Assembly (NCBI GenBank): GCA_019115985.1 | Contig: DXCN01000077.1 | Span: 1-40,994 of the forward strand | DNA length: 40,994 nucleotides | Reading direction: 5' to 3' | DNA from: Candidatus Rothia avicola | GTDB taxonomy: Bacteria > Actinomycetota > Actinomycetes > Actinomycetales > Micrococcaceae | Part shown: positions 7,070 to 16,071 of the stretch, piece after piece | Layout of the letters: the number at the start of each line of letters is the position of its first letter | How positions within the stretch are numbered: position 1 is the first letter of the stretch | The notes under the pieces: model-generated | What the model saw: only the letters and a program-made list of their open reading frames with translations | Told to the model about the DNA's origin: nothing | The model's database searches: none | Translations under genes and position numbers: made by a program

Positions 7070-8660
7070 GGGTGGGTTCCGCTTTCTGCAGGGTCAGGCA
7101 CGTACCGCCAAGGGCCGCTACATAGTCTGTATCGTGGGTTACCGATATAATGGCCAGCCCCCGGTCGAGCAGTTCTTTGATGAGGGTGACGAGCTCGGCC
7201 CAGGTGGTGGCGTCCTGCCCAAAGGTAGGTTCATCAAGCACCAGGACAGCCGGTTCGGTAGCCAGGGCTGTGGCTACCGACAGCCGCCGTTTTTCACCGC
7301 CCGAAAGGGTAAAGGGATTGGCATCGGCCAGGTCGGTAAGGCGCAGGCGGGCAAGGAGCTCATCGGTGCGGGCAGCCAGCCGGTCTTCATCAATCTTCTC
7401 CTTACGCACCCGGGCCAGATGCCGGGGGCCAAACTCTAGTTCTGCGCGCACGGTGGGGGTAAGGAACTGCTGCTCCGGCTCCTGGAAGACCAGACCGATG
7501 CGGTCAGCCAGCTCGGCAGCGGGCCAGCTGGCCGGATCGGAACTGCGGTGTCGGGCGGGTAGACCCGCAGTGAGTGCCTCATGGGCGTAAATCTGCCCCG
7601 CAGCCGGGTAGAGCAGCCCGGCGAGGGTCAGCGCTAGGGTCGACTTCCCAGCCCCGTTGGGCCCCAAAAGAGCCAGGTGCTCCCCGGAAGAAAGGGTCAG
7701 GTTGATTCCACTAGCCAGGGTGGGCAGATCGAGGGTAGGCACCTGCCCCGCGGCGATAGCGCGGGAGCGCTCCTTGCGCTGGCGACGGGTAGGTAGCTGC
7801 CGGGTCAGGGCCACCTCGCGGGCCTCAAGCAGCGGGGAGGGATCGTCCTCTCCCTGCCCGGGGCGGACGTCTGCCCCCGCCTGCCCTGCCCGGGGTGGGT
7901 GGGGCACGTAGCCGGGCACCCACACCCCACCGGCAATGAGCTGGTCGCGGGCCTGTTCCAGCACCTGCGCAGGGGGGCCGTCGAAGCTGATACCGCCCTG
8001 AGCATCGAGCACCAGCACCCGGTCAACGTACTCTGCCCAAATACCAACCCGATGTTCAATAACCACCAGGGTAGCTCCCGAAGCGGCAGCTGCGGCCAGG
8101 ACGGCGTCGCGCACCTCAAGCACACCCGCCGGGTCAAGGTTGGCGGTGGGTTCATCCAGGAGCAGGGCACCGGGGTGCATAGCCAAGATACCGGCTAAGC
8201 CCAGCCTCTGCTTCTGCCCGCCAGAAAGAGCCGATGTGGAACGGTCAAGGGGTAGGGAGCCCAGACCGACGGCGTCCAGGGCCCAGGTCACCCGGTCCCA
8301 GATATCCTCGCGGGGCACTCCCAGATTCTCGGGCCCAAAGGCCACATCATCGCCCACCCGCGCCAGTACCACCGAGCTTTCGGGGTCCTGCTGCATAAGC
8401 CCGCAGACCCCGCGGGCCTCGGTGGGAGCCTGCCCGTTGATGGTGAGCTCACCCAGCTGGGTTTGGCCGTCCTCATCAATCAGCAGACCAGCCATAGCGT
8501 GCAGGAGGGTAGATTTACCGGCTCCTGATGGGCCCACCAGGAGTACCTTCTGCCCTGGGGGAATCTCAAAATTCAGCCCCGAAAAGGCAGGGGTAGCCCG
8601 CCCAGGGTGATGCCAACCGAAATCACGGGCCTCAAAATGAGCCCCCTGCACTGCCTGCAC
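7059..8660 (-). CDS. ykoD: ECF transporter fused double ATPase (YkoD-like)
   Basis: 533 residues containing two complete ABC ATPase domains. Domain 1 has Walker A GPSGAGKST, signature LSGGQKQRLG and Walker B ALLLDEPTANLD. Domain 2 has GPNGAGKST, LSGGEKRRLS and VLVLDEPTFGQD. A linker of about 60 residues, rich in Arg, Gly and Pro, joins them. The fusion replaces the EcfA1/EcfA2 heterodimer and powers uptake through EcfT. Both signature motifs are intact, unlike the second fused ATPase in this window at 35619-36857. It lies 17 bases after the S-component gene and overlaps the EcfT gene. Confidence 0.95.
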   Translation of the reverse strand: MQAVQGAHFEARDFGWHHPGRATPAFSGLNFEIPPGQKVLLVGPSGAGKSTLLHAMAGLLIDEDGQTQLGELTINGQAPTEARGVCGLMQQDPESSVVLARVGDDVAFGPENLGVPREDIWDRVTWALDAVGLGSLPLDRSTSALSGGQKQRLGLAGILAMHPGALLLDEPTANLDPAGVLEVRDAVLAAAAASGATLVVIEHRVGIWAEYVDRVLVLDAQGGISFDGPPAQVLEQARDQLIAGGVWVPGYVPHPPRAGQAGADVRPGQGEDDPSPLLEAREVALTRQLPTRRQRKERSRAIAAGQVPTLDLPTLASGINLTLSSGEHLALLGPNGAGKSTLALTLAGLLYPAAGQIYAHEALTAGLPARHRSSDPASWPAAELADRIGLVFQEPEQQFLTPTVRAELEFGPRHLARVRKEKIDEDRLAARTDELLARLRLTDLADANPFTLSGGEKRRLSVATALATEPAVLVLDEPTFGQDATTWAELVTLIKELLDRGLAIISVTHDTDYVAALGGTCLTLQKAEPTHGS

Positions 8661-8677
8661 GTCTGCGCTCCTGCCCT

Positions 8678-9298
8678 CTAGGACCGGGGGCTGGGGGAAG
8701 TGGACCGGCCCCGGCTACGGCTACGGCCGGCGGCCAAAGAATCGAGCACACCGGTCGTCGCCAGGGCTCGGGTGAGAAGCCACGACACCAGACCAGCCAG
8801 CAGGGTACCGGAAATAATGCCGCACACCGCGTAGGTGACGGCCTTGGAGCCTTCAAAGACGCCCGCGTAGTAGATAAAAAGCTCAGAAATACTCATAAAG
8901 GCACCGGCAGAAGCACCCGCCAGCAGGGCGGTGCCCAGGTTCCAGACGCGGTAGGCAAAGAGCAGGAAGACCAGCTCGGTACCCAGGCCCTGGATAATGC
9001 CGGAGATAATGATCGCTACAGAGTAGCTACTGCCCAGCAGCATAGAAATCACCGCAGCCAGCAGCTCGGTGTAGAGGGCAGCGCCGGGCTTACGGATGAT
9101 ATAGCCGCCAAGGACGCCCGCAATCAGCCAGGTGCCGCCCACCAGCGAGGCGTACTCGGGGGTCAGGGCCAAGGCGGTTTGGGCCATGTTGTAGCCGCCA
9201 TTATTCCAGGCCCAGAAGAGCACAGCGCAGGCAACAGCCAGCACAGAGGCTACTACGATATCGTTAACGCGCCATGTCAGCGCAACTTTCTTAGACAT
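8678..9298 (-). CDS. ykoE: ECF transporter S component, YkoE-like thiamine-precursor binder
   Basis: About 206 residues with five or six hydrophobic helices and an Arg/Ser-rich tail. The N-terminus MSKKVALTWRVNDIVVASV and the central GGYIIRKPGAALYTEL match the YkoE family, the substrate-binding subunit of ECF importers for hydroxymethylpyrimidine or thiamine-related compounds. The ATG at 9298 is chosen over the longer frame because AAGGAAG lies just upstream and the extra N-terminal residues look like leader sequence. The gene is directly downstream of a TPP riboswitch, which supports the substrate assignment, and is first in the S-ATPase-EcfT operon. Confidence 0.92.
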   Translation of the reverse strand: MSKKVALTWRVNDIVVASVLAVACAVLFWAWNNGGYNMAQTALALTPEYASLVGGTWLIAGVLGGYIIRKPGAALYTELLAAVISMLLGSSYSVAIIISGIIQGLGTELVFLLFAYRVWNLGTALLAGASAGAFMSISELFIYYAGVFEGSKAVTYAVCGIISGTLLAGLVSWLLTRALATTGVLDSLAAGRSRSRGRSTSPSPRS

Positions 9299-9366
9299 AA
9301 AGCCTTCCTTTGGTGTGGTACAGCAAAGGGGCATGCACCGGCAGGCAAAAACCAGCCGTTCTGTTC

Positions 9367-9450
9367 GACTCCCTAGCGCCGGTACTAACCGGATCAGGTC
9401 CGAGGGTCTGCATGTGCACTCTCAGCGTCCCGTGTGGGCGCTCCCCTGTC
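9367..9450 (-). promoter_or_regulatory. TPP riboswitch (THI element)
   Basis: On the reverse strand both conserved halves are present: the CTGAGAGTGC box (9416-9425) and the ACCTGATCCGGTTA...ACCGGCG segment (9377-9399), followed by TAGGGAGTC. The P3 arm pairs AGCGCCC with GGGACGCT, and the closing P1 arm is GAC/GTC. Thiamine pyrophosphate binding would shut off the transporter operon about 70 bases downstream. Confidence 0.97.
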
Positions 9451-9635
9451 GTTTCCGCCGTGGGCGGACGTTCCTTCTGAACGCCTTTGTAGTATAGGCA
9501 GGTCAGACCGGCAAAGAAAAGATACAAACTTTTATGACAGAAGCCGCCGCCAGCTGCCCACATTTATACAGTACTGATAGTGTTAGTGCCAGTAGCTCTC
9601 TGCAGAGCCTTTATCAGCTACCGAAAGGGAACCTC

Positions 9636-9899
9636 ATGAACCCCCTCATCAAGATCGCAGGAACCGCTGCCTCGCTCGGCGGCGTTGCCCTGGCCAACAA
9701 GGTCCTGGGTGCAACCTGGACCAAAATCACCGGCAACGAGCCGCCCGCCAATAACCCCGACGACGATGAGCGCTGGCGCGATATCATCCTCTGGTCCCTC
9801 ATCACCGGCCTGGTCGGTACCGTCATCAAGGTCAGCATCACCCGTGCCCAGCACAAGATTGAAGCAAAGGCCGGATCAGGCAGCCAGGCTGAGGTCTAA
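9636..9899 (+). CDS. DUF4235 small membrane protein
   Basis: 87 residues. A weakly hydrophobic N-terminal segment (LIKIAGTAASLGGVALANKVLG) leads to TWTKITGNEPP and a second hydrophobic stretch near DIILWSLITGLVGTVIKV, the pattern of the actinobacterial DUF4235 family. These short proteins are thought to sit in the membrane; their function is unknown. The ATG at 9636 follows GAAAGGGA by five bases, which rules out the longer upstream frame. It is monocistronic, with a strong terminator immediately after. Confidence 0.85.
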   Translation: MNPLIKIAGTAASLGGVALANKVLGATWTKITGNEPPANNPDDDERWRDIILWSLITGLVGTVIKVSITRAQHKIEAKAGSGSQAEV

Positions 9900-9922
9900 G
9901 CTCGGCCAGTAGTCCCGCCTGC

Positions 9923-9960
9923 AAGGCTGGCCCCGCTCAGTGGAGAGCGGGGCCAGCCTT
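9923..9960 (+). terminator. Intrinsic terminator after DUF4235 gene
   Basis: A perfect 16-bp GC-rich stem with a 6-base loop is followed by TACTTTT. It begins 23 bases after the stop codon. Confidence 0.93.
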
Positions 9961-10025
9961 TACTTTTACCGTCATTTAACCGTTTCACAGGCCACAAGTA
10001 GCAACCGGGTCGATAGCATATAGCC

Positions 10026-11333
10026 ATGACCACACCAGCACCCGGCAGCGTCACCGCTACCGCCCCTGCCTACCGCTCCACCTTCTTCGCCTGGACTCTG
10101 TGGGATGTGGGCAACGCCAGCTTCAACGCGATCATGACGACCTTCGTCTTTACGGTCTACCTCACCAGCTCCAGCTTTGGCAGCACCGAACACACCTCGG
10201 CCGTCCTCTCCGCCGGTCTCACCATCGCAGGTTTCTGCATCGCCCTGCTCGCCCCGCTCTCGGGTCAGCGAGCCGATGTGACCGGCCACCGCGGCCTCTG
10301 GCTGACCGTCAACAGCCTGCTCCTGGTGCTTCTGATGGCCCTGTGCTTCTTCGTAACGCCCTCCCCCGACTACCTTATCTGGGGTGTGGCCCTGCTGGCC
10401 CTGGGCAACCTGGTCAATGAGTTCGCCGTGGTCAACTACAACGCTATCCTGCCCACCATCTCCACCCGAGATACCATCGGCAAAATGAGCGGAACAGGCT
10501 GGGCAGCCGGCTATTTCGGCGGCATCGTAGCCCTGCTCCTTGTGCTCGTGGGGTTCATCTCCCCCGGCCTGCTGGGTATTACGGAGGACAGCTCCCTCAA
10601 CATCCGCGCCGTTGCCCTCTTCTCGGCAGCCTGGGCCCTGGTTTTCTCCCTACCCCTGATTCTCAAGGTGCGCTCCCTGCCGCAGGCGGTGCGTCCGGAC
10701 GCCCCCCGCACCGGCATTCTCGCCTCCTACAAACAGCTTTTCGCCACCGTCGTCAGGCTCTACCGGCAGGCCCCCACCACCCTCCATTTCCTGGTGCTGT
10801 CCGCTGTTTTCCGCGACGGCCTCAACGGTATCTTTACCTTCGGCGGCGTCCTTGCGGCAGGTTCTTTCGGCTTTAGCACCAACCAGGTGATTATCTTTGC
10901 CATCTTCGGCAACATCGTGGCAGGGGCAGGAGCTATGCTGGGCGGTTTCTTCGATGACCGTTTTGGCCCCAAACGCGTCATTATCTTCTCGCTGGTAGCC
11001 CTCATCGCGGTAGCCGTCCCCCTGCTGGTCTGGCCGTCCACCACCATGTTCTGGGTCTGCGGCCTCGCCCTGTGTGCCTTTGTCGGCCCGGCCCAGTCAG
11101 CGGCCCGGTCCTACCTGGGGCGCCTGGTCGAGGAAGGCCAGGAAGGTGAAATCTACGGGCTCTACTCCACCACCGGCCGCGCGGCTAGCTTCCTAGCCCC
11201 CGCCCTCTTCGGCATCTTCGTCACCCTCATGGGTCGCCAGATTTGGGGCATCGTCGGCATCATTATCGTGCTCCTGGCCGGCCTGCTCCTGATGATTCCC
11301 ATCAAGGACCCCCAGGTGGCCGCAGGGAAGTAA
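10026..11333 (+). CDS. MFS transporter, UMF1/Atg22-like family
   Basis: 435 residues with about twelve membrane helices. The N-terminal WDVGNASFNAIM followed by FVFTVYLTSSSFG is the signature of the UMF1 family (vacuole effluxer Atg22-like major facilitator proteins), and the MFS loop GFFDDRFGPKRVI appears in the second half. Yeast Atg22 exports amino acids from the vacuole; the substrate of bacterial relatives is unknown. No ribosome binding site precedes the ATG. A -10-like TAGCAT ends six bases before it, so the message may be leaderless. It is convergent with the HprK-like gene. Confidence 0.9.
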   Translation: MTTPAPGSVTATAPAYRSTFFAWTLWDVGNASFNAIMTTFVFTVYLTSSSFGSTEHTSAVLSAGLTIAGFCIALLAPLSGQRADVTGHRGLWLTVNSLLLVLLMALCFFVTPSPDYLIWGVALLALGNLVNEFAVVNYNAILPTISTRDTIGKMSGTGWAAGYFGGIVALLLVLVGFISPGLLGITEDSSLNIRAVALFSAAWALVFSLPLILKVRSLPQAVRPDAPRTGILASYKQLFATVVRLYRQAPTTLHFLVLSAVFRDGLNGIFTFGGVLAAGSFGFSTNQVIIFAIFGNIVAGAGAMLGGFFDDRFGPKRVIIFSLVALIAVAVPLLVWPSTTMFWVCGLALCAFVGPAQSAARSYLGRLVEEGQEGEIYGLYSTTGRAASFLAPALFGIFVTLMGRQIWGIVGIIIVLLAGLLLMIPIKDPQVAAGK

Positions 11334-11345
11334 GCCCTGACCGGC

Positions 11346-12548
11346 CTAGGTTCGGTTATCGGGGAGCGGGGCGTCCTCAGGGGCATCAGGTTGGCGGATG
11401 ACTTCGAGCATCTGCCCGTCGACCATGCCCCGCAGAGCCGTGTCAAAGTCAAGGCGGGCGATGTCCCCGTAGAGCTCAATCATGGCCTCGTAAATGTCGT
11501 CTGCACGCCGAGGGGTCTCTAAGAAAGACCAGATATCCCACCCGATGATAGAGATACGGGAGAGCCTGCCTGATGTAGTCAGTAAGAAGCTATCCCCAAT
11601 TGCCAAGCCCTCGGTGCCGGGGGCCCGCTGGTAGAGCTTGTCGCCACTTGTCCCACCCGTTACGGGCTCAGGGGCACACAGGTAGTCAAAATCCGGGGTG
11701 AGCGGCGGAATACCTAGCCGCCCCGCAAGCAGGTCACGGAAGAAGGGAAGAGTCTCGGTAATTTCGCTGTAGGTCAGCTTGATAGCCCCGCCCACCCGGT
11801 TCAGAAGTCGGGCTAGTTCCCCTAGCCCCTGGGGCATTTGTTGCACCCCAGAGGACTGCAGAACAATCGTAAAGAGGGCGTCATCGAGCGGCAGGCGTTC
11901 CCAGCTCACCGGTGCTTGACCACTCTTATCCCTGTCAAGTATTACCAGGTGTTCGAGAGTAAAGGTTCTATCAGGTGCAGCCACTTTAAGGCCCCGCTGG
12001 GCCGGGTCGTACTGGACCTTCGGTGCATTCTGGTCTTCAATCACCGACAGAGGCTTAGGATAGGGCAAAATGCTCAGATCATCGGTATTGATGACAGCTG
12101 TCTCATCACTGAGATAGGTAAAAAATGCCCCTAAAGTACTGGCTGCGGTGGTCTTACCGGTACCAGAAGCTGCAACCAACCCTACAGCCTGCCCGGTCTT
12201 GGAGTCTCCCAAAACTGCGGCGTGCAAGAGGTGTTTGTTCCCCGCATAGGCTTTGAGCAGGTGCATGGTGACGTGCACCGTCAGGCGCTCGGCTGCAAGT
12301 GCCTCGTCAGCGCTATCGATAGTGGTAGTTTCGAGTCCCTTGGGGTAGGCAGCTACCACGTCGGCGGCTGACCGCCGGGTCAGCACGACCAGGCGGACGT
12401 CCTCCGCGTGGGCATCCGTGAGGGGGTCAATGATCTGCGAGGTTAGGGACCCCCAGGCACGCAGGGAATCCTCCCAGAGCCGGTCCGACGAGTCCTCAAA
12501 GACCACCAGCACCGGAACGTCTGCGGGATGAAGCAACAGGCCGCGCAT
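11346..12548 (-). CDS. HPr kinase-like P-loop protein fused to a PqqD-like domain
   Basis: 400 residues. A P-loop, ASGTGKTTAASTL, near residues 125-137, preceded by HLLHAAVLGD, and the later acidic SDETAVINTDD resemble the HPr kinase-like domain found in peptide-modification clusters. The last 80 residues (SRISIIGWDIWSFLETPRRADDI and on to DTALRGMVDGQML) read as a PqqD-like winged-helix fold, the peptide-recognition element that binds RiPP leader peptides. No radical SAM enzyme or clear precursor peptide is adjacent. AAAGGA lies upstream of the ATG. The gene starts nine bases after dcd stops, so the two are co-transcribed. The phosphorylated target is unknown; phosphopeptide or sugar-regulation roles are also possible. 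Confidence 0.7.
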   Translation of the reverse strand: MRGLLLHPADVPVLVVFEDSSDRLWEDSLRAWGSLTSQIIDPLTDAHAEDVRLVVLTRRSAADVVAAYPKGLETTTIDSADEALAAERLTVHVTMHLLKAYAGNKHLLHAAVLGDSKTGQAVGLVAASGTGKTTAASTLGAFFTYLSDETAVINTDDLSILPYPKPLSVIEDQNAPKVQYDPAQRGLKVAAPDRTFTLEHLVILDRDKSGQAPVSWERLPLDDALFTIVLQSSGVQQMPQGLGELARLLNRVGGAIKLTYSEITETLPFFRDLLAGRLGIPPLTPDFDYLCAPEPVTGGTSGDKLYQRAPGTEGLAIGDSFLLTTSGRLSRISIIGWDIWSFLETPRRADDIYEAMIELYGDIARLDFDTALRGMVDGQMLEVIRQPDAPEDAPLPDNRT

Positions 12549-12557
12549 GGGGTTCCT

Positions 12558-13154
12558 TTAACTGGTCGGGGTATCGGTAGGGATGAGGGTCTTATGGAAG
12601 TTCAGGTAGCTGCGCGAGGCGGTGGGGCCGCGCTGGCCCTGGTAGCGATTACCGTAGGCTCCTGACCCGTAGGGGTGCTCGGTTGCGCTGGTGAGCTGGA
12701 AGAAGCAAAGCTGGCCGACCTTAGAGCCGGGCCAGAGCATAATCGGCAGGGTCGCCATATTCGACAGTTCCAGGGTCACATGGCCCGAGAAACCGGGGTC
12801 GATAAAACCGGCGGTGGAGTGGGTGAGCAGGCCTAAACGCCCCAGGGAGGACTTGCCCTCAAGTCGGGCAGCAATATTATCGGGCAGGGTCACCTTCTCG
12901 TAGGTTGCGCCCAGCACGAATTCGCCAGGGTGCAGGATAAAGGGATCATCGGGTGCTACCTCTACCAGGCGGGTGAGGTCTTCCTGGTCCTGGGAGGGGT
13001 CGATATAGGGGTACTTGTGGTTGTCAAAGAGCCTGAAAAAGCGGTCAATGCGCACGTCCACCGAGGCGGGCTGAATCATTGAGGGGTCGTAGGGCTCCAG
13101 GGCAATTCGCCCGGCATCAATTTCTTTGCGGATATCCTGATCAGAAAATAGCAC
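12558..13154 (-). CDS. dcd: dCTP deaminase (probably dUMP-forming)
   Basis: 198 residues, the usual length. It contains [12 protein letters not shown], the core [29 protein letters not shown] (given here as family blocks [12 protein letters not shown] and [13 protein letters not shown]) and the C-terminal [12 protein letters not shown]. The enzyme deaminates dCTP; actinobacterial members also hydrolyse the dUTP product to dUMP for thymidylate synthesis. Translation starts at GTG 13154 with no strong ribosome binding site. It is the first gene of a two-gene unit with the HprK-PqqD gene, and a terminator upstream isolates it from the phosphatase remnant. Confidence 0.96.
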   Translation of the reverse strand: MLFSDQDIRKEIDAGRIALEPYDPSMIQPASVDVRIDRFFRLFDNHKYPYIDPSQDQEDLTRLVEVAPDDPFILHPGEFVLGATYEKVTLPDNIAARLEGKSSLGRLGLLTHSTAGFIDPGFSGHVTLELSNMATLPIMLWPGSKVGQLCFFQLTSATEHPYGSGAYGNRYQGQRGPTASRSYLNFHKTLIPTDTPTS

Positions 13155-13230
13155 ACTTCAAAAATACCGTACTCCCCAGTCCCGTGCAGGCGCCCTACCG
13201 AAGATCATCAAGAAACCAGAAGCAAAACGG

Positions 13231-13267
13231 CTGGCCCTCCGGCAGCGAAAGGCTACCGGAGGGCCAG
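13231..13267 (-). terminator. Intrinsic terminator downstream of phosphatase remnant
   Basis: A 12-bp perfect stem (CTGGCCCTCCGG and complement) with a 13-base loop; on the reverse strand it is followed by CCGTTTTG. Confidence 0.85.
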
Positions 13268-13300
13268 AGGGGGGCACTACCGAGGTACTCGGTGAGGGTA

Positions 13301-14643
13301 TTAGCTAGAGTGCTTCTTACGCTGGACGGTCAGGGCAAGAGCACCGATGCCGAGCAGGGCGAGCGCGCCAAGGGCCAGGGCGGCTACCGAGGCACCGGTA
13401 GAGGCCAGCACACCCTTGGCAGGCTTTGTGCTGCTACTTGCAACGCCGCCGGTACCGGAGGTGTCAGCGCCCGAGGTGAGGGCGGCTGCGCTAGTGCTCT
13501 GCTGGGCAGAGTTGGTGGGCTGGCTAGTCGGCTGAGCGGTCGGTTCTGCGGTGGGGGTAGCTGAAGGGTCTGTGGTGGGAGCTGCGGTGGGTTCAGCCCT
13601 TGGCTCTTCGGTCGGGGCGGGGGTGGGTTCAGCTGAAGCAACCCACTTGGTGTCGAGCAACCAGTTGGCCAGGCTGGTGTTGTCGAGGTAGCGTCCGCGT
13701 ACCTGGTCGCGCCCTAGGGTAGCGGCCTCTAGCTCGGCAGCACCGGCCCCCTTGGAGAAGAAGGGAACCAGCATGTTGGTGTGGTCACCCGAGTTCCAGG
13801 AATGGGTGGGGTACTGGCCGATACCCTGGGGCACCATGGGGTTGAAGCTGCCCTCGGGGTCACCCATGAGGTAGCCGGTTTCGTGGTCAGCCGTTACGAT
13901 GACCAGGGTTTCGTCCCAGCTGGAGTTCTGCTCAACCCAGGCGTTCACGGCGTCTACCGCTTCAAAGAAATCGGTGGTTTCCTCAAGGGCCTGCTGGGTT
14001 TGGTTGGCGTGGCCGGTCCAGTCGATGGCGCCGCCTTCGACCATGAGGAAGAAGCCTTCGGAGTTGTTGTCCAGAACGTTGAGGGCGCCCTGGGTCATGG
14101 TGGGCAGGTCAACGATATCGTTGGGATAGGTAGTTGTTGCGTGAGAGGCTGTGGGCGGAGAAGGACGCCGGGGTTGCGTGGGAGTACTGCACGCTGGAGA
14201 CTACGCCTGCGGACTTACCCAGTGACTTGGCGCGTTCTGAGAGGTTTTCGACGGTCTGTTCGTTTACGTCTACACCGATGCCAGCCTTGTAGGTTTTGAC
14301 GCCGGTGGCCATAGCGGTGCCGGCTGCGGCGGAGTCGGTGGGGCTGTTCTTGACCCAGTCGAAGTTAGCCCAGGCAGCGGTGGGGTCATAGGCGGGGCCC
14401 TCAGCCCAGTTGGTCTGCATGGAGAGACGGTTCCAGCTCTGGAAGCCGCTGCCGCTGTAGGCGGAGTTCAGCAGGGTGGCACTGATGGCCTTGTGGTCGC
14501 CACCGGTTTCGACCTGGTAGTGTACCTTGCCGGTGGTAAGGACGCGGCAGCGCAGCTGGCGGCCCGACGGAAGGTGAGAGACATGCGGGTACTTTCGTCT
14601 GTGGTGTATGTGCCGTGACCAGGCTAAAAAGATAAGGTGACAT
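13301..14643 (-). pseudogene. Cell-wall-anchored alkaline phosphatase, decayed by deletions and frameshifts
   Basis: Pieces of one PhoA-family alkaline phosphatase lie in different frames. An ATG at 14643 with AGGAG upstream opens a short out-of-frame start. The phosphatase frame then carries NSPTDSAAAGTAMATGVKTY and SSVQYSHATPASFSAHS, and stops at RNNYLSQRYR. After a frame change the C-terminal part carries GFFLMVEGGAIDWTGHAN, the metal ligands in VTADHETGY, and HTNMLVPFF. The N-terminal metal site (DGMG) and the middle of the enzyme, well over 100 residues, are missing. The tail is a Thr/Pro/Ala-rich wall spacer ending in LASTG, a hydrophobic helix and QRKKHSS, a sortase signal. Confidence 0.9.
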
Positions 14644-14859
14644 ACACGTTACTCCTGGCTGACTAAAAGTTGAGGGCAAGCTTAAGGTTCGGTAGGCTCC
14701 CGGCCGGTAGCTACTGGCCCTGGCGCACTTGTTGTAGTCCTATTTTTTTCTTTCTCTTGGGTTCTATTGGGCCCGTGGCCTACTCAACCTCCCCCGTCTC
14801 GGCAAAGAAGCGTACCCTTAAACAAAAGCATCGTATTTTCACTCGCATGAAAGCAGACT
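14644..14859. other. Divergent intergenic region between phosphatase remnant and MauE-thioredoxin gene
   Basis: No gene seen. It contains a GGTAGCTA motif at 14706-14713 and a run of seven T bases near 14740. Promoters for both flanking genes are expected here but none is clear. A 13-base sequence at its right end recurs near the end of the MauE gene. Confidence 0.4.
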
Positions 14860-15978
14860 ATGACTCCCCTAGTGCTATGCACACTCACCATTATCGTGAC
14901 GCTGGCTGTGAGCGGTTATGCCAAGGCTAAAGAGCCTTCCAGCACGGTTACCGCTATCGTCAATCTCAAGCTGGATCAGTGGCTACCGGTGAAGCCGATT
15001 GCCCGAATCTTGCCCTGGGTAGAGCTGGCCCTGGCAGCCGTCCTTTTCTTTGTTCCCGGCCTTGTGCAGGTTCTTGCAGCTATAGCCGCCCTGCTGCTCT
15101 TTATCGGCTACTGGGCTGTTATCGCCCGGGCGGTGGTGCAGGGCAACACCGCCAGCTGCAATTGTTTTGGCTCAGCATCTACCGCTCCCGTCTCGGTCTA
15201 CACCCTGGTGCGCAATACTGCCCTCTTGTTGGCTGCCTGCGGGGCCCTTATTGGGGCCCTGAGCACCTGGGGCTCAGCCCTTACTATGCTTGTTGCCTTG
15301 GATGCCAACGGCTGGCTCTGGGGCATCGGCGCGGCCTTGGCATCGCTGACCCTCTGGGCTATTTACCGGTCTGAGCTGGTCCCGGTTGCTGGGGAAGATG
15401 ACGCTATGCCTGCGCTGGCTTCCTCGGTTGATGGGGAATCGGTCGATGAGGAAGACGAGTACATTCGTACCCCTATTCCCTTCGCCCCCCTCTACTACCC
15501 CCACGAGGACCGTTCCCTGCCTGCCGGTTCAGGTGAACAGACCAGCCTACGTGACCTGGCCCTGCAGCAGGCCCGGGTACTCCTCTTTGTCTCACCTGGC
15601 TGCGGCCACTGTCACGAGGTCATCGGCAAAATTGATAAGTGGCAGCAGCAACTCCCGATGTTAGGAATTCACCCGGTAGTCTCTCGGGACTCTGACATTG
15701 ACCACTTCAGCTTCACCGGTGATATTCAGGCTTTTATTGACCCTGGTTTCAAAACCCAGAGTCTCTTCGGTAACGGCACTCCCAGCGCTCTTGCTCTGGG
15801 TGCGGACGGTCTGCTGGCAGGTGGCCCGGTCTTTGGTGGTAGCCGGGTCATGAGCTTCGTTGAAGATATTATTACTGAGATTAATGCCGACTACGAGAAC
15901 CATGTAGAGGCAGATACCGATGAGAAAGAGAGCACGCTGAAAGCAGACTACGAAATCATTACAGATGACCGCCAGTAG
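14860..15978 (+). CDS. MauE-like redox membrane protein fused to a thioredoxin-like domain
   Basis: 372 residues. Residues 1 to about 165 contain four or five hydrophobic helices with the conserved SCNCFG pair near 101-106, as in MauE/DoxX-type proteins that handle electrons for disulfide chemistry. An acidic linker (about 180-210) leads to a periplasm-facing thioredoxin fold with active site GCGHC near 246-250 and a cis-proline-like GTPSALAL. MauE itself helps form disulfides in methylamine dehydrogenase; similar fusions occur beside peptide-modification genes. The ATG at 14860 has no good ribosome binding site. A terminator follows. Confidence 0.85.
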   Translation: MTPLVLCTLTIIVTLAVSGYAKAKEPSSTVTAIVNLKLDQWLPVKPIARILPWVELALAAVLFFVPGLVQVLAAIAALLLFIGYWAVIARAVVQGNTASCNCFGSASTAPVSVYTLVRNTALLLAACGALIGALSTWGSALTMLVALDANGWLWGIGAALASLTLWAIYRSELVPVAGEDDAMPALASSVDGESVDEEDEYIRTPIPFAPLYYPHEDRSLPAGSGEQTSLRDLALQQARVLLFVSPGCGHCHEVIGKIDKWQQQLPMLGIHPVVSRDSDIDHFSFTGDIQAFIDPGFKTQSLFGNGTPSALALGADGLLAGGPVFGGSRVMSFVEDIITEINADYENHVEADTDEKESTLKADYEIITDDRQ

Positions 15979-16006
15979 TTCTAGAGCCTGCTCCTAGCAG
16001 ATGCAC

Positions 16007-16048
16007 CAAGGCCCGGGGCTCCCTGAGTAAGAGAGGTCCCGGGCCTTG
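16007..16048. terminator. Bidirectional terminator between convergent genes
   Basis: A perfect 11-bp stem CAAGGCCCGGG/CCCGGGCCTTG with a 20-base loop, placed between the MauE-thioredoxin gene and the convergent membrane protein gene. It lacks a long T-run, so efficiency is uncertain. Confidence 0.7.
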
Positions 16049-16071
16049 ACTGTCAGTGCATCAGCGCCGCG

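Noticed and set aside
14401-14679. 92-residue reverse frame upstream of the phosphatase
   Set aside because: It reads the phosphatase segment in a shifted frame and is part of the pseudogene.
14847-14930. Short frame MKADYD..., considered as a RiPP precursor
   Set aside because: It overlaps the MauE start in another frame, lacks a ribosome binding site and has no precursor-like core.
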